Made by a program: the position numbers and the translations under genes. From assembly GCA_963665555.2 (NCBI GenBank), contig OY762308.1, forward strand, positions 1,116,001-1,180,000: a DNA stretch of 64,000 bases, read 5' to 3'. The DNA is from CAXXXW01 sp963665555 (lineage in GTDB: Bacteria > Pseudomonadota > Alphaproteobacteria > Thalassobaculales > Thalassobaculaceae). The notes under the pieces are model-generated. The model was not told the origin of the DNA, did not search any database, and was given only the letters and a program-made list of their open reading frames with translations. Below, in pieces: positions 37,132-50,209 of the stretch (position 1 is its first letter; each line of letters opens with the position of its first letter).

Positions 37132-37317
37132 TTAGAACCGTTCCTTCACCTTCAACACCTGCCGGCCGCGATACATCCCGGTTTTCAAGTCGATATGGTG
37201 GGGGCGGTGCAGTTCGCCGGTGTCCGGGTTCTCGACATGGGCGTCCGGCTTCAGCGCGTGGTGCGAGCGGCGCATCCCGCGCTTCGACGGCGTCGTCTTC
37301 CTTTTCGGAACGGCCAT
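37132..37317 (-). CDS. rpmF: 50S ribosomal protein L32
   Basis: The 61-residue ribosomal protein begins MAVPKRKTTPSKRGMRRSHH, the family signature. It lacks the zinc-binding cysteines found in some L32 variants, as is usual in alphaproteobacteria. GGGGAGG lies six bases before the ATG. It is not beside plsX or fabH here, which are common neighbours elsewhere; the flavoprotein gene follows after 41 bases. Confidence 0.97.
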   Translation of the reverse strand: MAVPKRKTTPSKRGMRRSHHALKPDAHVENPDTGELHRPHHIDLKTGMYRGRQVLKVKERF

Positions 37318-37386
37318 GGCGAACCTCCCCGGCGATGGCGCGCGGCGGGGGCCTGGGGCCGCGCCGCCCGATGTACGAAGGCGGGT

Positions 37387-37415
37387 TCGATACAGGCTCC
37401 GGCCCGTCCGGGCAA
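37387..37415 (-). promoter_or_regulatory. candidate sigma-70 promoter of rpmF
   Basis: On the minus strand TTGCCC (37410-37415) and TATCGA (37387-37392) are 17 bases apart, about 70 bases before the rpmF ATG. This is a moderate match to the consensus in a GC-rich gap and is offered as a candidate only. Confidence 0.4.
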
Positions 37416-37443
37416 GGGAAAACCCGCGCCGGCGCGCCGCGCC

Positions 37444-39441
37444 TCAGGCGAATTCGACGATCGGCTGGTCCACCGCGAGGCTGTCGCCGGCGGCGGCGTG
37501 GATTTTGGCGACCACGCCGTCGCGCTCGGCCCGCATGACGTTCTCCATCTTCATCGCCTCGACGACGGCCAGTTCCTGGCCGGCCTCGACCGCGTCGCCC
37601 TCCGCGACGGCGACGGAGACCAGCAGGCCGGGCATCGGCGACAGCAGGAAGCGCGACATGTCCGGCGGCTCCTTGACCGGCATCAGGTCCAGCAGCGCCG
37701 AGACCCGTTCGGGGAGGACCCGCACGAACCGCTCCGCGCCGCCGTGGCGCAGGCGGTGGCCCGTCCCCTCCCAGTCCACCTGGACGGCAAGCGCGCGGCC
37801 GTCCACCGTCCCCTCGAAAATCCCGACCGAGGGGTCGCAGGCGCCCCGGACGGCGACGGGAACGCCGTCCAGCGCCAGGTCGCAGCCCCCGTCCGCCGCC
37901 TCCGCCGCGACCCGGACCCGCGCCTCGCCGTCGCGCAGGACGAAACCGTTCCCGGCGCCGTCCGGCGCGGAGCGGCGAGGCAGGGCGATCCGGCCGCCGA
38001 TCCGGGCGTCGCGCCCGGCCCGCGCCCGCGCGAAGGCGACCGCGACGGCGCGCATCGCCGCGACCCGCTCCGGGCCGAGGTCCGCGCCGTGGAAGCCGGA
38101 GGGGAACTCCTCCGCGATGAAGCCGGTGGACAACCGCCCCTCCCGGAACCGGGGATGCGCCATGACGGCGGACAGGAAGTCGATATTGTGGCCGACGCCG
38201 CGTATCCGGTAGCCGTCCAGCGCGGCCGCCATCCGGTCGATCGCCTGCTCGCGGTCCGCGCCCCAGGTCACCAGCTTGGCGATCATCGGGTCGTAGAACA
38301 TCGAGATCTCCGACCCCTCGCCCACGCCGGCGTCGACCCGCACGCCCTCGCCCGCCGGCGGTTCGCGGTAGCGGACCAGCCGCCCGGTCGAGGGCAGGAA
38401 GCCGCGATACGGGTCCTCGGCGTACACCCGGCTCTCGACGGCCCAGCCCTCCAGCCGCACATCCTCCTGCGCGAAGGGCAGCGGCTCGCCGGCGGCGACG
38501 CGGATCATCGTCTCCACCAGGTCGAGGCCGGTAACGCATTCGGTGACCGGATGCTCGACCTGCAGGCGGGTGTTCATTTCGAGGAAATAGAAATTCCGGT
38601 CGCGATCGACGATGAACTCCACGGTCCCGGCGGAGCGGTAGTCCACCGCGCGGGCGAGCGCCACCGCCTGCGCGCCCATCGCCGCGCGGGTCTCCGGGTC
38701 GAGGAAGGGGCTGGGCGCCTCCTCGACGACCTTCTGGTGGCGGCGCTGGATCGAGCATTCGCGCTCGCCGAGATGGACGACATTGCCGTGCGCGTCGGCG
38801 ACCACCTGGATTTCGATATGGCGCGGCTCCTCGATATACTTCTCCGCGAACACGCGCTCGTCGCCGAAGCTGGCGCGCGCCTCGTTGACGGCGGAGCGGA
38901 AGCCCTCGCGCGCCTCGGCCTCGGAATGGGCGATCCGCATCCCCTTGCCGCCGCCGCCGGCCGACGCCTTGAGCATGACCGGGTAGCCGATCGCCGCCGC
39001 CGCCGCGGCGGCCTCGTCCTCGCCGGAGAGCGCGCCGGGCGCGCCGGGAACGGTGGCGACGCCGGCCGCCGCCGCGAGCTTCTTGGACTCGATCTTGTCG
39101 CCCATGGCGGCGATGGCGCGCGTGCCGGGGCCGATGAAGACGATCCCCCCCGCCTCCAGCGCCTCGGCGAAGCGGGGGTTCTCCGACAGAAAGCCGTAGC
39201 CCGGATGCACCGCCTGGGCGCCGGTCCGCCGCGCCGCCTCCACCACCCGGTCGATGGCGAGGTAGCTGTCGGCCGACGCGGCGCCGCCGATATGGACCGC
39301 CTCGTCGGCCTCGCGGACATGGAGCGCGCCGGCGTCGGCGTCGGAATGGACGGCGACGGTCGCGATCCCCATGCGCCGCGCCGTCCGCGCGATCCGCCGC
39401 GCGATCTCGCCCCGGTTGGCGATCAGGATTTTGTCGAACAT
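37444..39441 (-). CDS. acetyl/propionyl/methylcrotonyl-CoA carboxylase alpha subunit (biotin carboxylase + BCCP)
   Basis: A 665-residue subunit combining biotin carboxylase and biotin carrier. The N-terminal MFDKILIANRGEIARRIARTARRMG, ATP-grasp KASAGGGGKGMRI and the catalytic region EMNTRLQVEHPVTE are intact, and the C-terminal biotinyl domain has EAMKM with Lys631. The length and domain plan fit propionyl- or methylcrotonyl-CoA carboxylase alpha. The beta (carboxyltransferase) subunit is not in the window, so the acyl-CoA cannot be fixed. The preferred start is the ATG at 39439-39441. A HEPN-like gene ends four bases upstream of it. Confidence 0.92.
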   Translation of the reverse strand: MFDKILIANRGEIARRIARTARRMGIATVAVHSDADAGALHVREADEAVHIGGAASADSYLAIDRVVEAARRTGAQAVHPGYGFLSENPRFAEALEAGGIVFIGPGTRAIAAMGDKIESKKLAAAAGVATVPGAPGALSGEDEAAAAAAAIGYPVMLKASAGGGGKGMRIAHSEAEAREGFRSAVNEARASFGDERVFAEKYIEEPRHIEIQVVADAHGNVVHLGERECSIQRRHQKVVEEAPSPFLDPETRAAMGAQAVALARAVDYRSAGTVEFIVDRDRNFYFLEMNTRLQVEHPVTECVTGLDLVETMIRVAAGEPLPFAQEDVRLEGWAVESRVYAEDPYRGFLPSTGRLVRYREPPAGEGVRVDAGVGEGSEISMFYDPMIAKLVTWGADREQAIDRMAAALDGYRIRGVGHNIDFLSAVMAHPRFREGRLSTGFIAEEFPSGFHGADLGPERVAAMRAVAVAFARARAGRDARIGGRIALPRRSAPDGAGNGFVLRDGEARVRVAAEAADGGCDLALDGVPVAVRGACDPSVGIFEGTVDGRALAVQVDWEGTGHRLRHGGAERFVRVLPERVSALLDLMPVKEPPDMSRFLLSPMPGLLVSVAVAEGDAVEAGQELAVVEAMKMENVMRAERDGVVAKIHAAAGDSLAVDQPIVEFA

Positions 39442-39445
39442 GGCG

Positions 39446-39937
39446 TCACCGGCGTTCGGGGAACAACAGGTAGGCCGCGAAGGCGCGGCGGTCGGGGGCG
39501 GCGGCGTGGGCCATCGTCTCGACGGCGCGCTCGGCCTCCGCGATGTCGGCGGCGACCACGGACGTGTCGAAGTGCTCTTCCCGTCCGCGGTCGTTCAGGT
39601 ACGGTTTGTAGTCGGCGAGATGGCGGCGATTCTGGAGATATACGAACGTGGCCGCGAAGCGTCGCAACTCGAACGGAATTCCGAATCGCTTCAAGGCGTT
39701 TTCGTCGTCGCATCGATTTCTGGTGGGGCGGTGGTCGAAGGCGCGATAGACGCGCGACCACGCCGGATGCGCGGCCTGGGCGCTTCCCACGAAGGCGTCG
39801 GCGGCGGCGCCCGCCAGACAATGGAACACCGCGTAGTAGGCCGTGCTCACCGCGCGGCGCAGATGCGCCTCGGGCCTGGGCGGGGCGCCCCCGTAAGCCA
39901 GGTCCCGGGCGGCGTCGAGCAGGTCACCCGGCGTCAT
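39446..39937 (-). CDS. HEPN-domain-like protein of a two-gene cassette
   Basis: A 163-residue, mostly helical protein. MTPGDLLDAARDLAYGG and the AHLRRAVSTAYYAVFHCLA segment (about residues 24-42) resemble HEPN domains, and NRRHLADYKPYLND is like the conserved basic-helix motif of the fold. The strict R-x4-6-H ribonuclease motif is not clearly present, so nuclease activity is uncertain. It overlaps the upstream 109-residue gene by 14 bases, so the two are probably coupled. HEPN pairs often act as toxin-antitoxin or RNA-cleaving defence modules; this role is inference. The stop lies just before the carboxylase gene start. Confidence 0.65.
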   Translation of the reverse strand: MTPGDLLDAARDLAYGGAPPRPEAHLRRAVSTAYYAVFHCLAGAAADAFVGSAQAAHPAWSRVYRAFDHRPTRNRCDDENALKRFGIPFELRRFAATFVYLQNRRHLADYKPYLNDRGREEHFDTSVVAADIAEAERAVETMAHAAAPDRRAFAAYLLFPERR

Positions 39938-40253
39938 GCGGCGGTTCCTCGTACTCCATCCTGGTCTGGCACGTCACCATGGGAAAACCCGGGTAGCGGT
40001 CCGGGTCTTCCCCCAGTTTGGACCAGAGTTCCGTGCGCAGGTTCGCGAGGCCGCCCTTGCTGGCTTCGAGGAACTCGTCGAGCTCGGCGTCGTAGACCAT
40101 GTGGACATAGACGACCGGATCGCCGTCCTGGTCGAAGCCGGGCCTCACCACGACCTCGGAAAGTTCGATGCCCTTGTAATGCTTCTCGAAGAGCCCGATC
40201 GCCTCCTTCCGGATCTCCTCCGGCCGGAGCACTCCCGATCCCGAGCGCCGCAT
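39924..40253 (-). CDS. hypothetical protein coupled to the HEPN-like gene
   Basis: A 109-residue alpha/beta protein I do not recognise. It begins MRRSGSGVLRPEEIRKEAI and has an acidic C-terminal tail (MEYEEPPHDAG). Strand-like stretches (GIELSEVVVRPGFD, DPVVYVHMVYDAEL) and a helix (DEFLEASKGGLANLRTELW) suggest a compact fold. The GSx10DxD motif of MNT nucleotidyltransferases, the usual partner of HEPN toxins, is absent. The ATG at 40251-40253 is chosen over one ten codons upstream. The 14-base overlap with the HEPN-like gene and the small acidic nature are compatible with an antitoxin, but this is inference. Confidence 0.55.
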   Translation of the reverse strand: MRRSGSGVLRPEEIRKEAIGLFEKHYKGIELSEVVVRPGFDQDGDPVVYVHMVYDAELDEFLEASKGGLANLRTELWSKLGEDPDRYPGFPMVTCQTRMEYEEPPHDAG

Positions 40254-40336
40254 GGCCCGCCTCCCGCGCGAAAGACGCGCCATCCTAGGGCCGGCGGCGC
40301 GCCCCGTCCAGCCGCCCGCGCCGCGCCCGGCGCGCG

Positions 40337-41515
40337 TCACCGGCCGCCGATCTCGGCCTCCAGCGCGTCCATCGCGCGGTGGAGCTTCTCCGGCGTCGAG
40401 GCGTAGCAGAGCCGCAGATAGCCCTCGCCCCCGGGGCCGAAGGCGCCGCCCGGCGCGAGGCCCACGTTGCAGCGGTCCACCAGCGCCTTGCAGAAGGCGA
40501 GCGAATCCTCCTCCGCGCCCTCGACCGCGAAGAAGGCGTAGAACGCCCCGTTCGGCCGGACGGCGCGCGCCCGTGGCCACTTGTCGAGCCGGTCGAACAC
40601 GATGTCGCGCCCGACGCGGCAGCGCTCCCGCAACTCCGCGATCGTGTCGTCGCCCCCCTCCAGCGCCGCGATCCCGGCGCGCTGGACGAATTGCGGCACG
40701 CCGGAGGTCTGTATCTGGATCAGCTTGGCGGCGGTGGGGCCGAGGCCCTCGGGATGCGCCATCCAGCCCATCCGCCAGCCGGTCATCAGCCAGGACTTGG
40801 AGAAGCTGTTGACGACGACCAGCCGGTCGTCCGGCTCCGCGAACCGCAGCATCGAGGTGGCCGACGGCCGGTCGTACACCAGCGTGTGGTACACCTCGTC
40901 GGAGATAATCCAGATGCCGCGCTCGCGCGCGAAGTCCATCAGGCGCTCCTGGTCCTCCTCCGGCATTATCCAGCCGGTCGGGTTGTTGGGCGAGTTGACG
41001 AAGATCGCCCGCGTGCGCTCGTTGACCGCCGCGAAAACCTCCTCGAGGTCGAGGCTCCAGCCCTCGGGGCCGAGCCGGATCGTCGCGTGCGCGGCGGTCG
41101 CGCCGGCGAGTTCGATAACGGAGTAGATGTTGGGCCACACCGGGCCGACGACGACCGCCTCGTCGCCCGGCCCCGCCAGCATCCCGACGGCCAGCCCGAT
41201 CGCCATCATCCCCGAATTGGTCACGCTGATCCGGCCGTCGGAGAGTTCGACGCCGGAGGTCCGGCGGTGGTAGTCGCGCAGCGCCGCGCGCAGTTCCGGG
41301 ACGCCGTTCTGGTCGGTGTAGAAGGTCTCGCCCCGCAGCATCGCCTCGTGCGCGGCGTCGCAGATGAAGCGCGGCGTCGGCACGTCGCCCTCGCCGAACC
41401 ACAGCGGGATCAGGCCCTGGCGCCCCCAGCCGTGGACGGCGATCTCCAGGATGTCGGTCTCGCGGAGCGCGTTGACCGCGCCGCGCAGGCCCGGGAACTC
41501 CGTGTTTTCGGCCAT
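40337..41515 (-). CDS. pyridoxal-phosphate aminotransferase class I/II (aspartate/alanine type)
   Basis: A 392-residue fold-type I aminotransferase. The PLP lysine is Lys240 in VVVNSFSKSWLMTGWRMGW; NSPNNPTGW (about residues 174-182) and SDEVYHTLVYD (about 205-215) bind cofactor, and the C-terminal YLRLCYAS includes the carboxylate-binding arginine. It belongs to the aspartate aminotransferase group Ib, commonly annotated as pyridoxal-phosphate-dependent aminotransferase; substrate unassigned. The ATG at 41513-41515 (MAENTEFPGLRG) is chosen by alignment. It is divergent from the histidine phosphatase genes. Confidence 0.9.
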   Translation of the reverse strand: MAENTEFPGLRGAVNALRETDILEIAVHGWGRQGLIPLWFGEGDVPTPRFICDAAHEAMLRGETFYTDQNGVPELRAALRDYHRRTSGVELSDGRISVTNSGMMAIGLAVGMLAGPGDEAVVVGPVWPNIYSVIELAGATAAHATIRLGPEGWSLDLEEVFAAVNERTRAIFVNSPNNPTGWIMPEEDQERLMDFARERGIWIISDEVYHTLVYDRPSATSMLRFAEPDDRLVVVNSFSKSWLMTGWRMGWMAHPEGLGPTAAKLIQIQTSGVPQFVQRAGIAALEGGDDTIAELRERCRVGRDIVFDRLDKWPRARAVRPNGAFYAFFAVEGAEEDSLAFCKALVDRCNVGLAPGGAFGPGGEGYLRLCYASTPEKLHRAMDALEAEIGGR

Positions 41516-41661
41516 GGGCCGGCTCCCCTCGCGTTGGACGCGCGACCATAGGGTTTTCGCGCCGCCGCGCAACCCCGCGCGCCGCTTCGCGCTTGGGCCG
41601 GGCGGCGGGCGGTGCTACACAGGCGCGCCCGTCCGGGGGCGAGAACCGCGCCAGGCCCGCC

Positions 41662-42267
41662 ATGCCCGCCATCGTTTACCTGATCCGCCACGGGGAGACC
41701 GTGTGGAACCGGACCGGCCGGTTGCAGGGGCAGGCGGATTCGCCGCTGACGGCGCTCGGCGCGCGCCAGGCCGAGGCGATGGGCCACGCGCTGCGCCGCG
41801 CGCTGGACGGCGCGCCCTTCCGCTTCTGGGCCAGCCCGCTGGGCCGGGCGCGCCAGAGCGCGGCGATCGTCGCCGACGCCGTGGGCCACGACTACAACGA
41901 CATCGTCTTCGACGACCGGCTGAAGGAAATCACGCTCGGCGCGCGCGACGGCTACGCCGGCTGGCGGGAACTGGCGCGCGACTTCCCGGAGGAGGCGGCG
42001 GTCCGCCGCCGCGACCCGTGGAACTTCCGCCATCCGGGCGGCGAAAGCAGCCAGATGGTGCAGGACCGGGTGCGCCCGCTGCTGGAAGGGTGGACGGCGG
42101 CGGGCGGCGTCCATGTCGCGGTGTCGCACGGGGTGGTGGTCAAGATCCTGCGCGGCCTGCATCTCGGCCTCTCGACCGGCGAGACCTTCGCGCTCGACCG
42201 GCCGCAGGACGCCTTCCACCGCCTGCGGCCGGGCGCGGTCGACGTCATCCCGGCCGGCGGGGCCTGA
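41662..42267 (+). CDS. histidine phosphatase family protein, copy 1
   Basis: A 201-residue phosphoglycerate-mutase-like phosphatase. The catalytic histidine lies in YLIRHGETVWNRTGRLQGQ (RHG at residues 9-11); the second histidine is in VHVAVSHGVVVKILRG and ASPLGRARQSA contributes the binding arginine. This is the cofactor-dependent mutase fold, mostly phosphatases. The ATG at 41662 fits the family start. It is followed after three bases by a paralog of the same type, so the pair arose by tandem duplication. Substrate not known. Confidence 0.88.
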   Translation: MPAIVYLIRHGETVWNRTGRLQGQADSPLTALGARQAEAMGHALRRALDGAPFRFWASPLGRARQSAAIVADAVGHDYNDIVFDDRLKEITLGARDGYAGWRELARDFPEEAAVRRRDPWNFRHPGGESSQMVQDRVRPLLEGWTAAGGVHVAVSHGVVVKILRGLHLGLSTGETFALDRPQDAFHRLRPGAVDVIPAGGA

Positions 42268-42270
42268 GCG

Positions 42271-42870
42271 GTGGCCGTTTTCCTGCTGCGCCACGGCGAG
42301 ACGCTGTGGAACCGGGCGCGGCGCCTGCAGGGGCGCAAGGACACGCCGCTGACGCTCAAGGGCGCGCGCCAGGCGGCCGCGATGGGCCGGGCGCTGGCCC
42401 GGCAACTCGGCGGCGCCGCGCCGGCGGCGTTCTTCGCCAGCCCGCTGGGCCGGGCGCGGCAGACCGCCGTCATCGTCGCCGACGGGATCGGCTTCGATCC
42501 CGAAGCCATCCTGTTCGACGAGCGCCTGGCGGAAACCTCCTTCGGCGCCTGGGACGGCCTGAACATGGCGGAAATCCTGGCCGGCCACCGCGCGGCGTGG
42601 GAGCGGCGCAACGAGGACCGCTGGCGCAACGCGCCGCCGGGCGGCGAAAGCCACGCCGAGTCCGCCGCCCGGGCCGCCGGCTTCCTGGCCGGCCTGCCGG
42701 CGGCGCGGCCGCTCGCCATCGTCGCGCACGGGTCTCTCAACCGGGTCCTGCGCGGGCTGTGGATCGGCCTCGACGGCTCGGCCAGCCTCCGGCTCGACGA
42801 GCCGCAGGACGGGTTCTACCGGCTGGAGGAGGGCGGCCGGGAGGTCTTCGTCCCGGCGGACGGCGCGTAG
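42271..42870 (+). CDS. histidine phosphatase family protein, copy 2
   Basis: A 199-residue paralog of the upstream gene. RHGETLWNRARRLQGRKDTPL holds the catalytic histidine (RHG, about residues 7-9); FASPLGRARQTA and LAIVAHGSLNRVLRG give the other active-site residues. It starts at GTG 42271, three bases after the upstream stop. The two share the same motif order but have clearly diverged, so the duplication is old. Its end is 16 bases from the convergent NlpC/P60 gene. Confidence 0.87.
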   Translation: MAVFLLRHGETLWNRARRLQGRKDTPLTLKGARQAAAMGRALARQLGGAAPAAFFASPLGRARQTAVIVADGIGFDPEAILFDERLAETSFGAWDGLNMAEILAGHRAAWERRNEDRWRNAPPGGESHAESAARAAGFLAGLPAARPLAIVAHGSLNRVLRGLWIGLDGSASLRLDEPQDGFYRLEEGGREVFVPADGA

Positions 42871-42886
42871 CGGCGCGCCGGCGGCG

Positions 42887-43759
42887 TCAGGGGCGGCGGA
42901 CGGAGGTGACTTCGGCGCCGATTTCCGCCACCCGGCGCAGGAAGCCGTCGAGCGGCTCCTCGACGACGGCCATGTGGAAGGCGCTGGCGTGGACGATGCG
43001 CCCGCGGGTGGAGACGACGGCGACATGGCCGGGCAGGAACATCAGGTCGCCGGGCCGCGCGCGGCGCAGCCCGCCCGGCGCCGGCCGGCCCACCGAGCGT
43101 TCCTGCTGGTCGGAATCGCGCGGCGCCGCGCGCCCGGTCCGCGCGAGGACGACCTGCGCGAATCCCGAACAGTCCATGCCGAGGCCGGAGCGGCCGCCCC
43201 AGAGATAGGGCGTGCCGACGAACAGGCGCGCCGTTCCCACGATGTCGCGCGTGTAGGCCCCGACCGGGGCGAGGTGGCAGTCCGGCGTCCAGCCGGCGCC
43301 CTCGACGAGGATGTAGCCGGCCTCCTCCCCCGCCGCGCGGGCCGGCCCGGTCATGTGCAGCGTCGCGGCGGGCGGGCTCTTGTGGTCCGGCTCGGAGAAG
43401 GCGATCGCGCGCGGCGCGGAGACGGAATGCGTCGGCTCGCCGACCGGCGGGCCGAGCCCGTCCTCCGCCACGTATCCCACGTAACCGTCGGCCGCGCACT
43501 GGCCCCAGGCCCAGCCGCCGTCGCGGCCGTAAACTGTGAACGCCTCGCCGAACAGCAGTTCCGAACTCCGCTCGGCCCGCTCGTCCGGCGCGGCGCGCAG
43601 GGGCAGCACCTCGGCCGCGACCGCCGCCGCCTCGCCCTCGGCGAAGCGTTCGGCCTCGACCGCGCCCTCCAGCCAGGCCGCCGCCAGGTCCGGGCGGAAC
43701 GGGTGGATGCGCGGGTCGAGCGCGGCCGCGCCGTCGCCGCCCTCCCCGGCGCCGGTCAC
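42887..43759 (-). CDS. NlpC/P60 family peptidase with SH3-like domain
   Basis: A 290-residue cell-wall-type cysteine peptidase. Residues about 60-165 form two bacterial SH3-like repeats (for example WAWGQCAADGYVGYV). The C-terminal NlpC/P60 domain has the nucleophile in GMDCSGFAQVV (Cys197) and histidine in PGHVAVVS (His245), with a late polar residue in VHASAFHM. No signal peptide is obvious, as in many dipeptidyl-peptidase VI-like members that recycle peptidoglycan peptides in the cytoplasm. It starts at GTG 43757-43759, overlapping the CoxE-like gene by four bases. Confidence 0.88.
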   Translation of the reverse strand: MTGAGEGGDGAAALDPRIHPFRPDLAAAWLEGAVEAERFAEGEAAAVAAEVLPLRAAPDERAERSSELLFGEAFTVYGRDGGWAWGQCAADGYVGYVAEDGLGPPVGEPTHSVSAPRAIAFSEPDHKSPPAATLHMTGPARAAGEEAGYILVEGAGWTPDCHLAPVGAYTRDIVGTARLFVGTPYLWGGRSGLGMDCSGFAQVVLARTGRAAPRDSDQQERSVGRPAPGGLRRARPGDLMFLPGHVAVVSTRGRIVHASAFHMAVVEEPLDGFLRRVAEIGAEVTSVRRP

Positions 43760-44934
43760 GACTTCAGTTCCTTGATGGCGTCGTCGAGGCCGCCGATGGT
43801 CAGCGGGAACATGTTGCCCTCCATCAACTCCTCGATCATCTCGACCGACCTTGTGTAGCGCCAGTACTTCTCCTGGGTCGGGTTGAGCCAGACCGAGCGG
43901 TCGAAGTGGCTGCGCAGCCGCTGGACCCACAGCGCGCCCGGTTCCGGGTTCATGTGCTCGACGCTGCCGCCGGCGACCGAGATTTCGTAGGGACTCATCG
44001 AGGCGTCGCCGACGAAGACGCATTTGTAGTTCGGCCCGTAGGTGCGCAGCACCTCCCAGGTCGGGATTTTCTCGATGTGGCGCCGGCGGTTGTCCTTCCA
44101 CATCGCCTCGTAGGGGCAGTTGTGGAAGTAGAAGTATTCGAGGTGCTTGAACTCGCTGCGCGCCGCCGAGAACAGTTCCTCCGTCACCTTGACATAGGGG
44201 TCCATCGAGCCGCCGACATCGAAGAACAGCAGCACGTTCACGGCGTTGCGCCGCTCCGGCACCATCCTGAGGTCGAGCAGGCCGCCGTTGCGGGCGGTGC
44301 TGGCGATGGTGCCGTCGAGGTCGAGTTCGTCGGGATGGCCCTCGCGCGCGAAGCGGCGCAGCTTGCGCAGCGCCACCTTGATGTTGCGCGTGCCGATCTC
44401 CACCGTGTCGTCGAGGTTCTTGTATTCGCGCTTGTCCCAGACTTTCACGGCGCGCCGGTTGCGGCCCTCTTGCTGGCCGATCCGCACGCCTTCGGGGTTG
44501 TAGCCATGGGCGCCGAAGGGGGAGCGGCCGGCCGTGCCGATCCACTTGTTGCCGCCCTGGTGGCGGCCCTTCTGCTCCTCCAGGCGCTTGCGCAACTCCT
44601 CCATCAGCTTGTCCCAGCCGCCCATCGCCTCGATTTCGGCCTTCTCCTCGTCGGTGAGGTGGAGTTGCGCCATCGCCTTCAGCCACTCTTCGGGAATGTC
44701 GGCGCCGAACAGTTCGTCGAGCAGTTCGAGGCCCTGGAAACAGTGGCCGAACACCCGGTCGAAGCGGTCGATATGGCGCTCGTCCTTCACCAGGGCGGCG
44801 CGGGAGAGGTAGTAGAAATCGTCGATCGAATAGTCGGCGACGCCGTGCTTCACCGCGTCGAGCAGCGTCAGGTATTCCTTGAGCGAGACCGGGATTTCGG
44901 CCTTTTTGAGCGTGAAGAAGAAGTCGGTGAACAT
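43756..44934 (-). CDS. VWA domain protein, CoxE-like
   Basis: A 392-residue cytoplasmic von Willebrand A protein of the CoxE-like family. The N-terminal half is helical (MFTDFFFTLKKAEIPVSLKEYLTLL, split here over residues 1-25), the middle is charged, and the C-terminal VWA domain has LLFFDVGGSMDPYVK, a DxGxS version of the MIDAS motif, and FVGDASMSPYEI. Partnered with MoxR-type ATPases, such proteins are proposed to act as chaperones for metal-enzyme maturation. The gene lies directly downstream of the MoxR gene and before the NlpC/P60 gene (4-bp overlap). Confidence 0.9.
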   Translation of the reverse strand: MFTDFFFTLKKAEIPVSLKEYLTLLDAVKHGVADYSIDDFYYLSRAALVKDERHIDRFDRVFGHCFQGLELLDELFGADIPEEWLKAMAQLHLTDEEKAEIEAMGGWDKLMEELRKRLEEQKGRHQGGNKWIGTAGRSPFGAHGYNPEGVRIGQQEGRNRRAVKVWDKREYKNLDDTVEIGTRNIKVALRKLRRFAREGHPDELDLDGTIASTARNGGLLDLRMVPERRNAVNVLLFFDVGGSMDPYVKVTEELFSAARSEFKHLEYFYFHNCPYEAMWKDNRRRHIEKIPTWEVLRTYGPNYKCVFVGDASMSPYEISVAGGSVEHMNPEPGALWVQRLRSHFDRSVWLNPTQEKYWRYTRSVEMIEELMEGNMFPLTIGGLDDAIKELKS

Positions 44935-45008
44935 GGGCGGTGTCCTCCTTCGGGACCCGGAGCTCCGGCGCGGGCGGGCGCCGCCGCGGGGCGCGCCGCG
45001 CCGCCCGG

Positions 45009-45875
<867 letters not shown>

Positions 45876-45958
45876 GGATGCTCCCTCTGTTCCCTCGATC
45901 CGGTCGGGCCGCGCCGGGGCGCGGCGGTGTCGTTCGCCGGCGTCCGGGCGCGGCGCCG

Positions 45959-48673
<2,715 letters not shown>

Positions 48674-48829
48674 GGCTCGGCCCTCCCCTCGCGGCGCCCC
48701 CGGCGCGCGGCGGGCGGGGCCGTCGCCCGCCGCCGCCGCGCCGCGGGGGGTTGTAAGGGAGCGCCGCGCGCGAGTCCAGCCGGCGCCGCGCCGCGGGCGG
48801 CCGGGAGTCGGCGCGCCGCCGGCCCCGTC

Positions 48830-49936
<1,107 letters not shown>

Positions 49937-49959
49937 GACCGTCTCCTTATCTCGCTGGC

Positions 49960-50018
49960 GCGCGCATGGCAACGCGCATGAACCCCTCGCGGGGGCGCGC
50001 GTGGCGACGCGCATGGAC
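49960..50018. repeat. imperfect direct repeat in the recA leader
   Basis: Two 24-base copies (49960-49983 and 49995-50018) of a GCGCGCATGGCAACGCGCATGAAC-like unit (given here only as its type) differ at three positions. They are GC-rich, 35 bases apart, and lie 24-83 bases before the recA start codon. Confidence 0.75.
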
Positions 50019-50100
50019 GCCATCGTGCACGGTTCGTTCGCGCGCGCAAGCGAATTCTCGCGTTTCGTTCCCCTCAATATCATGGATTTGCGCACCCGCC

Positions 50101-50140
50101 GGTCCACCGCATGTCGCGCCGGACCGCCGCATGTCGCGCT
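50101..50140. repeat. 20-bp tandem duplication between recA and dksA
   Basis: Two adjacent 20-base units, 50101-50120 and 50121-50140, share CCGCATGTCGCGC and differ at three positions. No gene covers them; dksA ends at 50210. Confidence 0.75.
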
Positions 50141-50209
50141 CCGGCGCGGCCGCGCCCGGGAGCCGGCGGACGATTTTTTTCCGGCGCGCCGGCGCGGGCG
50201 GGCGGCCGT

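Noticed and set aside
39442..40344. 11-base match (GCGTCACCGGC) around the HEPN cassette as a third duplicated 3' end
   Set aside because: Too short and GC-rich to separate from chance, compared with 49 and 77 bases at the two TA loci.
50056..50070. Possible SOS box upstream of recA (TCTC-N7-GTTC)
   Set aside because: Only one half fits GTTC-N7-GTTC; too weak to call.
50171..50180. T-run after a GC-rich segment downstream of dksA as a terminator
   Set aside because: The T-run is on the plus strand, where no gene ends; on the minus strand it is an A-run.
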